Assembly: GCA_963605535.1 (NCBI GenBank)
Contig: CAVCXB010000107.1
Span: 1 to 10,157 of the forward strand
Direction: 5' to 3'
From: Anthropogastromicrobium chipingensis_A
GTDB lineage: Bacteria > Bacillota > Clostridia > Lachnospirales > Lachnospiraceae
Length of the DNA: 10,157 nt
Part shown: positions 1 to 7,030 of the stretch, piece after piece
Position numbering within the stretch: position 1 is the first letter of the stretch
How the letters are laid out: each line of letters begins with the position of its first letter
Program-made: the position numbers and the translations under genes
The notes under the pieces: model-generated
What the model was told of the DNA's origin: nothing
The model's input: only the letters and a program-made list of their open reading frames with translations
Databases searched by the model: none

Positions 1-41
1 TGAATCAAACGAGTCATACAATCGGAAAGGAGTTACTCTCT

Positions 42-962
42 ATGAGACACTTATTAAACCCATTGGATCTTTCCATGGACGAATTGGCCAATATCCTTGA
101 TTTGGCCGGTGACATCAAACAGAACCCAGCCAAGTATGCACACAAATGCGATGGCAAACGTCTCGCCACACTTTTCTATGAGCCAAGCACACGAACCCGT
201 TTAAGCTTTGAATCTGCAATGCTTAATCTTGGGGGTACTGTTATTGGCTTTTCTTCTGCTGAAAATAGCTCGGCTTCCAAGGGCGAGAGCGTTGCTGATA
301 CCATCCGTGTCGTATCCTGCTACGCTGATATCTGCGCAATGCGCCATCCGAAGGAAGGTGCTCCGAAGGTTGCTTCCATGTTCTCCGGTATCCCGGTAAT
401 CAATGCCGGTGACGGTGGCCATCAGCATCCGACCCAGACACTGACCGACCTGTTTACCATTCGTACCTTAAAGGGTCACCTTGACAACATGACAATCGGT
501 CTGTGCGGTGATCTGAAGTTTGGTCGTACCGTTCATTCTCTGATTGAATCTCTGGTTCGCTATCACAATGTAAAATTTGTCCTGATCTCCCCGCCGGAGC
601 TGCGTGTTCCAAGCTACATCCGCGATGAGGTATTAAAGGGCTTTGAATTTAAGGAAGTTACCAATCTGGATGAGGTTCTTCCAGATCTTGACATTCTATA
701 CATGACACGTGTTCAGAAGGAGCGTTTCTTCAATGAAGAAGATTACATCCGCATGAAGGATTGCTACATTCTGACAAAGGAAAAGATGGGACTGGCAAAG
801 GATGACATGTTAGTTCTTCATCCGCTTCCACGTGTAAACGAGATTTCCGTTGCAGTCGACAGTGATCCGCGTGCCGCTTACTTTAAGCAAGTTCAGTTTG
901 GTGTCTATGTCCGCATGGCATTGATTCTGACACTGCTCGGACTTGCACCAGAAAAAATCTAA
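42..962 (+). CDS. pyrB: Aspartate carbamoyltransferase, catalytic chain
   Basis: Condenses carbamoyl phosphate with L-aspartate to carbamoyl-aspartate, the committed step of de novo pyrimidine synthesis, in the cytoplasm. The 306-residue length is normal for the family. Carbamoyl-phosphate-binding residues are visible: STRTR at about 49-53, the SASKGES loop at about 77-83 whose Ser and Lys reach into the neighbouring subunit's active site, HPTQ at about 129-132, and LHPLPRVNEI near 260, which binds both substrates. The start is supported by an AAAGGAG Shine-Dalgarno at 26-32, nine bases upstream. pyrI follows after 29 bases, so the product should form the catalytic trimers of a PyrB6-PyrI6 holoenzyme with allosteric control. 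Any promoter or pyrimidine-responsive leader lies to the left of the window. Nothing in the protein looks damaged. Identification is secure. Confidence 0.97.
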   Translation: MRHLLNPLDLSMDELANILDLAGDIKQNPAKYAHKCDGKRLATLFYEPSTRTRLSFESAMLNLGGTVIGFSSAENSSASKGESVADTIRVVSCYADICAMRHPKEGAPKVASMFSGIPVINAGDGGHQHPTQTLTDLFTIRTLKGHLDNMTIGLCGDLKFGRTVHSLIESLVRYHNVKFVLISPPELRVPSYIRDEVLKGFEFKEVTNLDEVLPDLDILYMTRVQKERFFNEEDYIRMKDCYILTKEKMGLAKDDMLVLHPLPRVNEISVAVDSDPRAAYFKQVQFGVYVRMALILTLLGLAPEKI

Positions 963-991
963 GAGAGAGAAAAGATCTGAGGAGGAATATT

Positions 992-1414
992 ATGCTGAAT
1001 ATCAGTGGTATTAATAACGGTGTCGTTCTCGACCACATCCAGGCTGGAAAATCAATGGAAATCTACCATTATCTGAATCTTCAGGATTTAGACTGTCAGG
1101 TTGCGATTATTAAGAATGCAAAGAGTAACAAAATGGGTCGCAAGGATATCATCAAGATCGAGGGAAGCTTAGATCTGCTGGATCTGGATGCTCTTGGCTA
1201 CATTGATCACAAGATCACCGTCAACATCATCAAGGACGGTGTGATTTCCGATAAGAAGGTTCTTCGTCTTCCAAAGCGTATCACAAACGTGATCCACTGC
1301 AAGAATCCGCGCTGCATCACTTCTATCGAGCAGGAGCTGCCTCATGTATTTGATCTGACTGACGAGGAAAACAAAGTATATCGCTGTATCTACTGTGAGA
1401 CCAAGCATCGCTAA
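992..1414 (+). CDS. pyrI: Aspartate carbamoyltransferase, regulatory chain
   Basis: Non-catalytic subunit that binds nucleotide effectors and tethers PyrB trimers into the allosteric holoenzyme. At 140 residues it is slightly shorter than the E. coli chain of about 153. The N-terminal two thirds is the nucleotide-binding domain, including a DIIKIEG segment at about 52-58. The C-terminal zinc domain has the four expected cysteines at 103, 108, 132 and 135 (CX4C...CX2C), which form the interface with PyrB. The start follows a GAGGAGG Shine-Dalgarno six bases upstream, and the 29-base gap to pyrB means co-transcription. Its presence argues for Clostridia rather than Bacillus, whose transcarbamoylase lacks a regulatory chain. 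No T-tailed hairpin on the plus strand follows the stop codon; the DNA beyond it is an inserted intron. Identification is secure. Confidence 0.96.
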   Translation: MLNISGINNGVVLDHIQAGKSMEIYHYLNLQDLDCQVAIIKNAKSNKMGRKDIIKIEGSLDLLDLDALGYIDHKITVNIIKDGVISDKKVLRLPKRITNVIHCKNPRCITSIEQELPHVFDLTDEENKVYRCIYCETKHR

Positions 1415-1433
1415 TCTCAATAATTTGATAAGA

Positions 1434-1465
1434 TCGAGTAGGAGGCGGCTTCCGCCGCCGACCTC
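1434..1465 (-). ncRNA. Group II intron domain VI with branch-point adenosine
   Basis: Downstream of domain V on the minus strand is a six-pair hairpin, GGCGGC/GCCGCC with a GGAA loop (1444-1459), followed by CCTACTCGAT. The unpaired A at 1439 is seven bases from the proposed 3' splice site, where the bulged branch-point adenosine is expected. This supports placing the intron end at 1433. Confidence 0.72.
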
Positions 1466-1469
1466 TCAG

Positions 1470-1504
<35 letters not shown>

Positions 1505-1798
1505 GTTAATCGCAGGATCTCCCCCGGTTAAAATACGTCATCTTTCCCATCATCTATTCGCCATGTCTACTTCCAACCCTATGTTAGCTATTGGATTTCA
1601 GTCTATTCAGCGACCTTATCCGAGTTGGCAGCCTTATACATGATTTCTGTCCGTCGAACCGATGGTTTGCCGCAGGCTTCCTTCAGATTCCACCTCACGA
1701 TGGACACCCTTGCCTTGTTGGCTATGCACTTCCCGCTAACGGGCGTGCTTAGGACTTACACCTTTAAGAATAACGTTCGCACCGGGCGAACTGAATTG

Positions 1799-1853
1799 AA
1801 AAAAGCAAGCGGCGCTTTCATCTCGGTCATTGAATGGCCGAGATGAAAGCGCC
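1799..1853 (-). terminator. Rho-independent terminator of thrS
   Basis: A perfect 16-bp inverted repeat (1811-1826 with 1838-1853) can extend by a wobble pair and three more pairs to a three-base loop. On the minus strand it is followed by GCTTGC and then six T residues (1804-1799). It begins 43 bases past the thrS stop codon. No T run exists on the plus-strand side, so it is oriented for thrS; a long hairpin could still impede pyrBI transcripts arriving from the left. Confidence 0.9.
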
Positions 1854-1896
1854 AGATTCCTAAACTTGTCTTACCTTACTATTTTCTTATCTTAAC

Positions 1897-3654
1897 TTAT
1901 CTTACCTTGTTCTTGATTTCCTCATGGATCTTCTCAACGAACTCATCCAGTCCAACAGCTGTGGTGTTCATCTCACCGTGCAGTCTGTAGGAAACGGACT
2001 GATTCTCCATCTCGTTAAATCCGATTACAAGCAGATACGGAACCTTCTGAACCTGACCCTCACGCATACGATAACCAAGCTTCTCTGCTCTGTCATCAAG
2101 CTCAACGCGGATATTGCGATCCTCAAGCTTCTCGCAGATCTGTCTTGCGTACTCCATCAGTTCCTCGTTATCGGTCTTAACAGGCATAACCTTTACCTGA
2201 ACTGGAGCCAGCCATGTCGGCAGATTTCCCTTTGTCTCCTCAAGGATATAAGCCATGAAACGATCAAGAGATCCAAGAATTGCTCTATGCAGAACAACAG
2301 GAGTCTTCTTCTCGCCATCCTTGTCGATATAAGTTAACTGGAACTTTGCTGGCAGACAGAAGTCAAGCTGGCAGGTAGACAGTGTATACTCATTTCCTAC
2401 AGCCGGCTTTACGTTTACATCCAGCTTCGGGCCGTAGAATGCAGCCTCACCGATCTCCTCAGTGTACTCGATTCCAAGGTCATTCATAACGTCTCTAAGA
2501 GCGTTTTCTGCCTTATTCCACATCTCATCATCATCATGATACTTTGTCTTATTCTCTGGATCTCTAAGAGACAGAACGCAGCGATAATCGGTAATACCGA
2601 AATCCTTGTAAGTGCTGAAGATCAGATCAACAACTCTGGAGAACTCATCCTTAATCTGCTCTGGTGTTACAAACAGATGGGCATCGTTCTGGCAGAAATG
2701 ACGTCCTCTCTCGATACCCTTTAAGGTACCACTGGACTCATAACGGAAGTCATGAGCGATCTCACCGATACGGATCGGCAGATCCTTGTAGGAATGCATA
2801 CGGTTTGCATAGATCATCATGTGGTGTGGGCAGTTCATCGGACGAAGAACGAAGGACTCACCATCGACTTCCATTGCCGGGAACATGTTTTCCTTGTAAT
2901 GATCCCAGTGACCGGAGGTCTTATACAGATTTACAGTACCAACACAAGGAGTCATTACATGCAGATAGCCAAGCTTTCTCTCCTTCTCCTTGATGTAGTT
3001 CTCTAACTCCTGCCAGATGACATAGCCCTTTGGAAGGAACATCGGAAGACCACGGCCTACCAGATCGTCTACCATGAACAGGTTCATATCCTTACCGATC
3101 TTTCTGTGATCTCTCTCCTTTGCCTCCTCAAGAAGTTTTAAGTGCTCCTCAAGTTCTTCTGCTGTTGGGAAACATACACCGTAGATTCTCTGCAGAACCT
3201 TGTTGTTCTTATCACCCTTCCAGTAAGCGCCAGAATGCTTTAACAGCTTGAAGTAACGGCAAAGTTTTACGTTGTCAACGTGAGGTCCACGACACAGATC
3301 GGTGAAATCACCCTGCTCATAGCAGGAAATGGTTCCATCTTCTAGGTTGGAAATCAGATCCAACTTGTACTCATCATCCTTGAACATCTCCAGTGCTTCT
3401 TCCTTAGAAATCTCCTTGCGGACAATCTTGAAGCCTCTCTTTGCAATCTTCTTCATTTCCTTCTCGATTGCAGCCATGTCCTCTTCCTTGAATGCATGAT
3501 CGCCAAAATCAACATCATAGTAGAAACCTTCTGCAACAACCGGTCCTACCCAGAACTTTGCCTGTGGATACAGGTGACGGATTGCCTGTGCCATCAGATG
3601 TGCGCAGGAATGATTCAGTGTGTTTAACGCTTCATCTTCTTTAAAGTTTACCAT
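1897..3654 (-). CDS. thrS: Threonyl-tRNA synthetase lacking the N-terminal TGS domain
   Basis: Charges tRNA-Thr with threonine. The 585-residue protein is about 55-60 residues shorter than the usual bacterial enzyme because it begins directly at the editing domain. That domain is intact: HSCAH at 15-19 and CRGPH at 121-125 supply the zinc-site residues that hydrolyse Ser-tRNA-Thr. The class II core runs from about 190 to 480, with zinc ligands Cys275 (MNCPHH), His326 (NDAH) and His456 (VVLHRAI), and motif 3 at GSLDRF. The anticodon-binding domain fills the C-terminus. Motif 2 reads RGRHFCQNDAH where many enzymes have RVRxFTxDDAH. The start is well supported: GAGGAG at 3661-3666, six bases upstream, with no in-frame TGS sequence before it. 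Expression is governed by the T-box leader upstream and ends at a strong terminator. Function is certain; the missing domain looks like a lineage trait rather than damage. Confidence 0.97.
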   Translation of the reverse strand: MVNFKEDEALNTLNHSCAHLMAQAIRHLYPQAKFWVGPVVAEGFYYDVDFGDHAFKEEDMAAIEKEMKKIAKRGFKIVRKEISKEEALEMFKDDEYKLDLISNLEDGTISCYEQGDFTDLCRGPHVDNVKLCRYFKLLKHSGAYWKGDKNNKVLQRIYGVCFPTAEELEEHLKLLEEAKERDHRKIGKDMNLFMVDDLVGRGLPMFLPKGYVIWQELENYIKEKERKLGYLHVMTPCVGTVNLYKTSGHWDHYKENMFPAMEVDGESFVLRPMNCPHHMMIYANRMHSYKDLPIRIGEIAHDFRYESSGTLKGIERGRHFCQNDAHLFVTPEQIKDEFSRVVDLIFSTYKDFGITDYRCVLSLRDPENKTKYHDDDEMWNKAENALRDVMNDLGIEYTEEIGEAAFYGPKLDVNVKPAVGNEYTLSTCQLDFCLPAKFQLTYIDKDGEKKTPVVLHRAILGSLDRFMAYILEETKGNLPTWLAPVQVKVMPVKTDNEELMEYARQICEKLEDRNIRVELDDRAEKLGYRMREGQVQKVPYLLVIGFNEMENQSVSYRLHGEMNTTAVGLDEFVEKIHEEIKNKVR

Positions 3655-3789
3655 TTTGATCTCCTCTTACTTCTTATCGATTCTTTTCGATTCTTTTTTC
3701 TTGTCTTTTCGACATTTGTTTTCCATTGGTGACAGTAGGTAAAACAAGCTTACTTGGAACAAACAAACTTTCTTCTGTCTGCTTCAAAT

Positions 3790-3827
3790 AAAAAAACACC
3801 CATAGGTATATGACATACCTAAGGGTG
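3790..3827 (-). terminator. T-box leader terminator
   Basis: On the minus strand CACCCTTAGGTAT pairs with ATACCTATGGGTG (12 of 13 pairs, one T-T mismatch) over a short loop. Seven T residues (3796-3790) follow immediately. The 5' arm is shared with the antiterminator, so this is the regulated stop of the thrS T-box. Confidence 0.92.
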
Positions 3828-4097
3828 CTAATGCACGGTTCCACCTTATCTTTCACTCTTTGCTTATAACGCAGCAGCACGGCAACGCTTCGAAGCCTTG
3901 TTTCAAATTTCCCCAGACCAATTGAATTGATCGAATTGATTAAATTCAATATCTGGTTTCCATTGCACATTGACTTCTTCTGCGCGCAGCTCAGGAATGG
4001 TCTTCATACAGGATTCCCATAAATCGCTTCCACCATACACGATTCTCTCTGGATGTTCCCTCTGTATTACTCTTTCCGTCATTGCCTTTGAATCTCA
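3790..4097 (-). promoter_or_regulatory. Threonine-specific T-box riboswitch of thrS
   Basis: This leader RNA senses uncharged tRNA-Thr and lets transcription enter thrS when threonine is scarce. On the minus strand the Stem I base pairs as GGAA/TTCC and ATACAG/CTGTAT. They flank an internal loop with AGAGTA on one side and GAAGACCA on the other. The specifier triplet ACC (3999-4001) is a threonine codon. A second long AT-rich helix (CCAGA/TCTGG, 3913-3956) and a small GCTTCGAAGC hairpin (near 3887-3896) follow. The T-box core AAGGTGGAACCGTGC is at 3833-3847. Its UGGA would pair with a tRNA 3' end UCCA, so it predicts U at the discriminator position. AAGGTG can pair with CACCCTT of the terminator's 5' arm, giving the usual mutually exclusive antiterminator. 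The 5' end is estimated from the promoter. Confidence 0.93.
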
Positions 4098-4103
4098 GGT
4101 GTT

Positions 4104-4132
4104 ATTCTACCACGGCTTTTTGAAATTGACAA
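4104..4132 (-). promoter_or_regulatory. Sigma-A-type promoter of the thrS leader
   Basis: On the minus strand TTGTCA (4127-4132) and TAGAAT (4104-4109) are separated by exactly 17 bases, each one mismatch from consensus. Transcription would start near 4097, just before T-box Stem I. The -35 box begins only about 10 bases past the stop codon of the glycosylase remnant. Confidence 0.82.
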
Positions 4133-4142
4133 TAGTTTTTTT

Positions 4143-4253
4143 CTACCATTCTACCTTTTTTATGGCATCCGCCCAGATTTCTACCAGCTTTTCTAAGGAA
4201 AATACTGCGTTTGCTGGACTGGTGGACGGCAGGCAGACTGCTGGTATTCGGAC
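4143..4253 (-). pseudogene. 3' remnant of a DNA-deoxyinosine (hypoxanthine) glycosylase gene
   Basis: Read on the minus strand in the frame that starts GTC at 4253, this codes about 36 residues ending in a TAG stop at 4143-4145. The peptide begins VRIPAVCLPSTSPANA and continues SLEKLVEIWADAIKKVEW. The LPSTSPANA motif followed by SLEKL...W is what I recognise as the C-terminus of the small uracil-DNA-glycosylase-superfamily enzymes annotated as DNA-deoxyinosine glycosylase, normally about 160-170 residues. Everything upstream is missing: the reading frame runs straight into the 3' end of the Wzz/BY-kinase gene, whose stop codon lies four bases away. There is no start codon or ribosome binding site in frame. 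It is best read as a stub left by a deletion or insertion that brought the kinase gene next to thrS. The family call rests on motif memory, not a search. Confidence 0.75.
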
Positions 4254-4257
4254 ATGA

Positions 4258-5667
4258 TTACTTCTTTTTATTATCAGAATTTCCATAATAATAGTAGCCA
4301 TATTTTTTCTTTCCATAGTAACTGGAATCCTTCTTGCTTCCTACCATGTTCTGAACAACGCCTAAGACATTTGCCCCTACCTTATCCATCTCAGACTTCA
4401 TCTGTGCCAAAATCTTTTTCTTGGTAACACCATTTTCAATAACAAGAAGTGCTCCATCACACATAGAAGCCACAATGGCTGCATCACCTACTACACAAAT
4501 TGGCGGGGTATCAAAGATAATATAGTCATAGGAATCTCTAACTTCTTCACAAAGGTTCTCTAACCATTTTGCTGATAACAAAGCGGATGCGTTCGGCACT
4601 AGCTTTCCACTAAACAGAACATGCAGGTTCGGAATTCCTACATCGTAAATAATCTGACCAATCTCGGCATTTCCGGAAAGATACTCAGAAAGACCTAACT
4701 TAATTCCGTCTAATCCCAGACGTCTCTGCAGTACAGACTTTCTCATATCGGTATCGACAAGAAGTACCTTCTTTCCTACCTGAGATAAGCTATATGCCAA
4801 ATGGAATGATACAAATGACTTACCCTGATTCTCGTATGCACTGGTAATGGCAATTGTCTTTACATCCTTGCTGCTATAAAGGATTCCAGTACGCAGCTGA
4901 TAAATGGACTCAGATGCAGTGAACGACAGATCCTCTGGCCACAAAATCTTTTTCTGCTTTTTTCCATTTTTGTAATCCGGAATTGCACCTAATACAGACA
5001 AACCAGTACACTTCTGAACATCCTCATCTGTTTTTACAGCTGTATTGGTGATTACAAGCAGTGCAATGATACCACAGGATAAAAATAATCCAATTACTGC
5101 TCCAATTACTGCATAAAAGAGAACAGAATGGCGTGTATTCTCTGTAAATTCGATTTCAGCCTGATCAAGTACCGTCGGATCTGCACTTCCTAATACCTGT
5201 GGAATCTGTTCAATACTTACCTTAAGCACCTCATTTGCAATATCAACTGCCGCTCTCTGATCTGGTGAAACGACTCTTATTTTAATAATTCTAGTACTAT
5301 CTGGGTTCTCTACCGAAACCATATCATACAGTTCTTTGTACTCGATATTTAACTTCAGATTAGCTATTACTTTTGTAAGAACAACACGGCTCTTAATAAT
5401 TCCTTCATAGTCATTTGTAAGAGCAGAACTTAACTGCAGATCAGACATTGACACTTCTTTATTGCTATCAATAATACACATTGATGCCTCTGACTGATAG
5501 GCATCACTTACAACAAACTGTCCGTATGCTCCCAATACGACACCTAATACAACGGTTACTAACAGTACAATGTACCATCTTTTTGCGATTGCATGAAAAA
5601 TTTCTAGAAAGTCGATGGTTACTTCGTCTTTGTCTTCATTCGCAATCATTACTTCATTGTCGTTCAT
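4258..5667 (-). CDS. Wzz-domain/BY-kinase fusion, polysaccharide chain-length and export regulator
   Basis: A 469-residue membrane protein joining a Wzz-type polysaccharide co-polymerase to a bacterial tyrosine kinase. Transmembrane helices at about 31-52 and 182-206 flank an extracytoplasmic segment; the cytoplasmic kinase follows. Nucleotide-binding motifs are in order: Walker A SAYENQGKS (276-284), Walker A' VLLVDTDMR (301-309) and Walker B IIFDTPP (383-389). The C-terminus has a tyrosine cluster (450, 451, 456, 458-461), the expected autophosphorylation tail. Oddities: Walker A has NQGKS instead of the usual GEGKS or NEGKS; the EX2RX2R oligomerisation helix reads ESIYQLR (first Arg replaced by Tyr256); and the proline-rich motif typical before the second helix is not evident. 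GGAAGG lies five bases upstream of the start. It has its own promoter and no clear terminator. In Bacillus the two halves are separate proteins; the fusion resembles proteobacterial Wzc. Confidence 0.9.
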   Translation of the reverse strand: MNDNEVMIANEDKDEVTIDFLEIFHAIAKRWYIVLLVTVVLGVVLGAYGQFVVSDAYQSEASMCIIDSNKEVSMSDLQLSSALTNDYEGIIKSRVVLTKVIANLKLNIEYKELYDMVSVENPDSTRIIKIRVVSPDQRAAVDIANEVLKVSIEQIPQVLGSADPTVLDQAEIEFTENTRHSVLFYAVIGAVIGLFLSCGIIALLVITNTAVKTDEDVQKCTGLSVLGAIPDYKNGKKQKKILWPEDLSFTASESIYQLRTGILYSSKDVKTIAITSAYENQGKSFVSFHLAYSLSQVGKKVLLVDTDMRKSVLQRRLGLDGIKLGLSEYLSGNAEIGQIIYDVGIPNLHVLFSGKLVPNASALLSAKWLENLCEEVRDSYDYIIFDTPPICVVGDAAIVASMCDGALLVIENGVTKKKILAQMKSEMDKVGANVLGVVQNMVGSKKDSSYYGKKKYGYYYYGNSDNKKK

Positions 5668-5744
5668 AAAAACCTTCCACTCGGCAAATACCCCTTTTTC
5701 TTTTGTCTATTTACCGTCCTTTTCTATTTTTTTATTTCTAATTT

Positions 5745-5773
5745 ATGATAATAAACATCCGCGGTTTTGTCAA
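5745..5773 (-). promoter_or_regulatory. Sigma-A promoter of the Wzz/BY-kinase gene
   Basis: On the minus strand a perfect TTGACA (5768-5773) is followed after 17 bases by TATCAT (5745-5750), one mismatch from TATAAT, in an AT-rich context. Predicted transcription starts near 5738, giving a leader of about 70 bases rich in A. This is the strongest promoter match in the window and makes the kinase an independent transcription unit. Confidence 0.85.
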
Positions 5774-5886
5774 TAGAAAAATACCAGATAGATAAATCCT
5801 TCTTTGCGCCACTTTTCCCGCTTACAATCATTATATTTGCTTTCTCACAATTCGATACTCATCCCGATATTGGAAACAGATGTTTC

Positions 5887-7017
5887 TTAGTCATCCAGTT
5901 TGCGAATTTCTGTATACGCTAACAGGAACGGACCAACGCCCTTTGCATCATCCTCCACAACTGGTTCCGACATATAATACTCATAGGTACCATCGCGCAT
6001 CTGCGGTCCGCCAAGGCCTGCTACCAGACAGATTCCGCCAAGACTCAAACGACCATCCTTTTCCTTTAAATAGCGCTCACAGATGCCGTAAAATGCTTTT
6101 TTGCCATATTCTTGGAAATGCTCTGGCAAAAAGCCAAGACGTACACCCTTAAGCATAGAGTATGCCATGATCGCGCTTCCACTCGTCTCTAAATAATTCT
6201 TCTCGCGGCCGCCCATGTTGACTACCTGATACCACATACCACTCTCATCCTGAAACTTCGCCATGGATTTCATCAGATCAACAAATACCTGCTTTAAGCG
6301 GTCATAATCTGGCTGATAGGTATTGTCTGCCTTTGTCAGTGTATCAAGCAGTGCCATCGAATACCAACCGAGCGCACGCAGCCAAAAGTTCTTAGACAGA
6401 CCAGTTGTCTTATCGCACCAGAACATCTCTCTTGACGAATCATACGCATGATAATAGAGTCCCGTCTTTTCATCACGCATATTCTTTACAACATTAAAGA
6501 ACTGATTAAAGATATCTGGATAATTCTTTTTGTCGTTAAAACGAGTTTCATATTCCATATAGAACGGCTGTCCCATGTAGAGTCCATCTAACCAAACCTG
6601 GTTCGGGTAAATCTTCTTGTGCCAGAAGTTGCCCTCCTTTGTTCTTGGCTGACCTTTAAGCTGTCCGTAAATCACATCGATTGCCTTGCGATACTTCTCC
6701 TTGCCGGTGATATCGTACAGCAAGAACAAGGTCTTTCCTGCGTTGACATTATCAATGTTGTAATCCTCTGGCTTATAGCCCTTGATCGTGCCATCCTCCT
6801 GCACACGGTGATCAATGTAGGCTTCTGCAAAATCAAGGTATTTCTTTTCTCCGGTAATCTTCCAGGTCTCAATCATTGCTAAAATCATGCATCCATCGAT
6901 GTAATTCCAGCCAGACTTTCCGCCCTTTCTCGCCGCTTCAATGTTCCATGCTGGAACATCGAGCGTGCTGTTTTTGATCAGGTCATCCAAGTAAGCCTCA
7001 ATAATCGGCATCTTCAT
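5887..7017 (-). CDS. GH105 family glycosidase (unsaturated rhamnogalacturonyl hydrolase-like)
   Basis: An (alpha/alpha)6-barrel enzyme resembling YteR/YesR, which remove a 4,5-unsaturated uronic acid from oligosaccharides made by polysaccharide lyases. The 376 residues match the family. Numbering from the start used here, the WLDG motif puts an Asp at about 144, corresponding to the catalytic Asp143 of YteR; HAYD near 190 and FWLRALGW near 212-219 are further active-site signatures. There is no signal peptide, so it is cytosolic. I moved the start from the first in-frame ATG (7032) to the ATG at 7015-7017. GGAGGA at 7025-7030, seven bases upstream, is an ideal ribosome binding site, and it would lie inside the coding sequence with the longer start. 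The gene lies 133 bases downstream of glmM with no visible promoter or terminator between. The exact substrate cannot be told: several uronate linkages occur in this family. Confidence 0.88.
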   Translation of the reverse strand: MKMPIIEAYLDDLIKNSTLDVPAWNIEAARKGGKSGWNYIDGCMILAMIETWKITGEKKYLDFAEAYIDHRVQEDGTIKGYKPEDYNIDNVNAGKTLFLLYDITGKEKYRKAIDVIYGQLKGQPRTKEGNFWHKKIYPNQVWLDGLYMGQPFYMEYETRFNDKKNYPDIFNQFFNVVKNMRDEKTGLYYHAYDSSREMFWCDKTTGLSKNFWLRALGWYSMALLDTLTKADNTYQPDYDRLKQVFVDLMKSMAKFQDESGMWYQVVNMGGREKNYLETSGSAIMAYSMLKGVRLGFLPEHFQEYGKKAFYGICERYLKEKDGRLSLGGICLVAGLGGPQMRDGTYEYYMSEPVVEDDAKGVGPFLLAYTEIRKLDD

Positions 7018-7024
7018 CCGGTAT

Positions 7025-7030
7025 TCCTCC
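7025..7030 (-). promoter_or_regulatory. Ribosome binding site deciding the GH105 start
   Basis: GGAGGA on the minus strand sits seven bases before the ATG at 7015-7017. It overlaps the second and third codons of the longer reading frame, so the shorter protein is preferred. Confidence 0.8.

Noticed and set aside
3674..3970. A 98-codon minus-strand frame upstream of thrS
   Set aside because: It lies across the T-box leader, including antiterminator and terminator; the RNA structure explains the sequence and the peptide shows no domain.
3970..4257. A plus-strand 95-codon frame near the kinase-thrS boundary
   Set aside because: It crosses the T-box leader, the thrS promoter and the glycosylase stub; the minus-strand reading of the last part has recognisable motifs and the plus-strand one does not.
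5873..5886. Palindrome GAAACAGATGTTTC just past the GH105 stop, a possible terminator
   Set aside because: Only 5-6 pairs and no T-run follow on either strand, so it does not qualify as a terminator.
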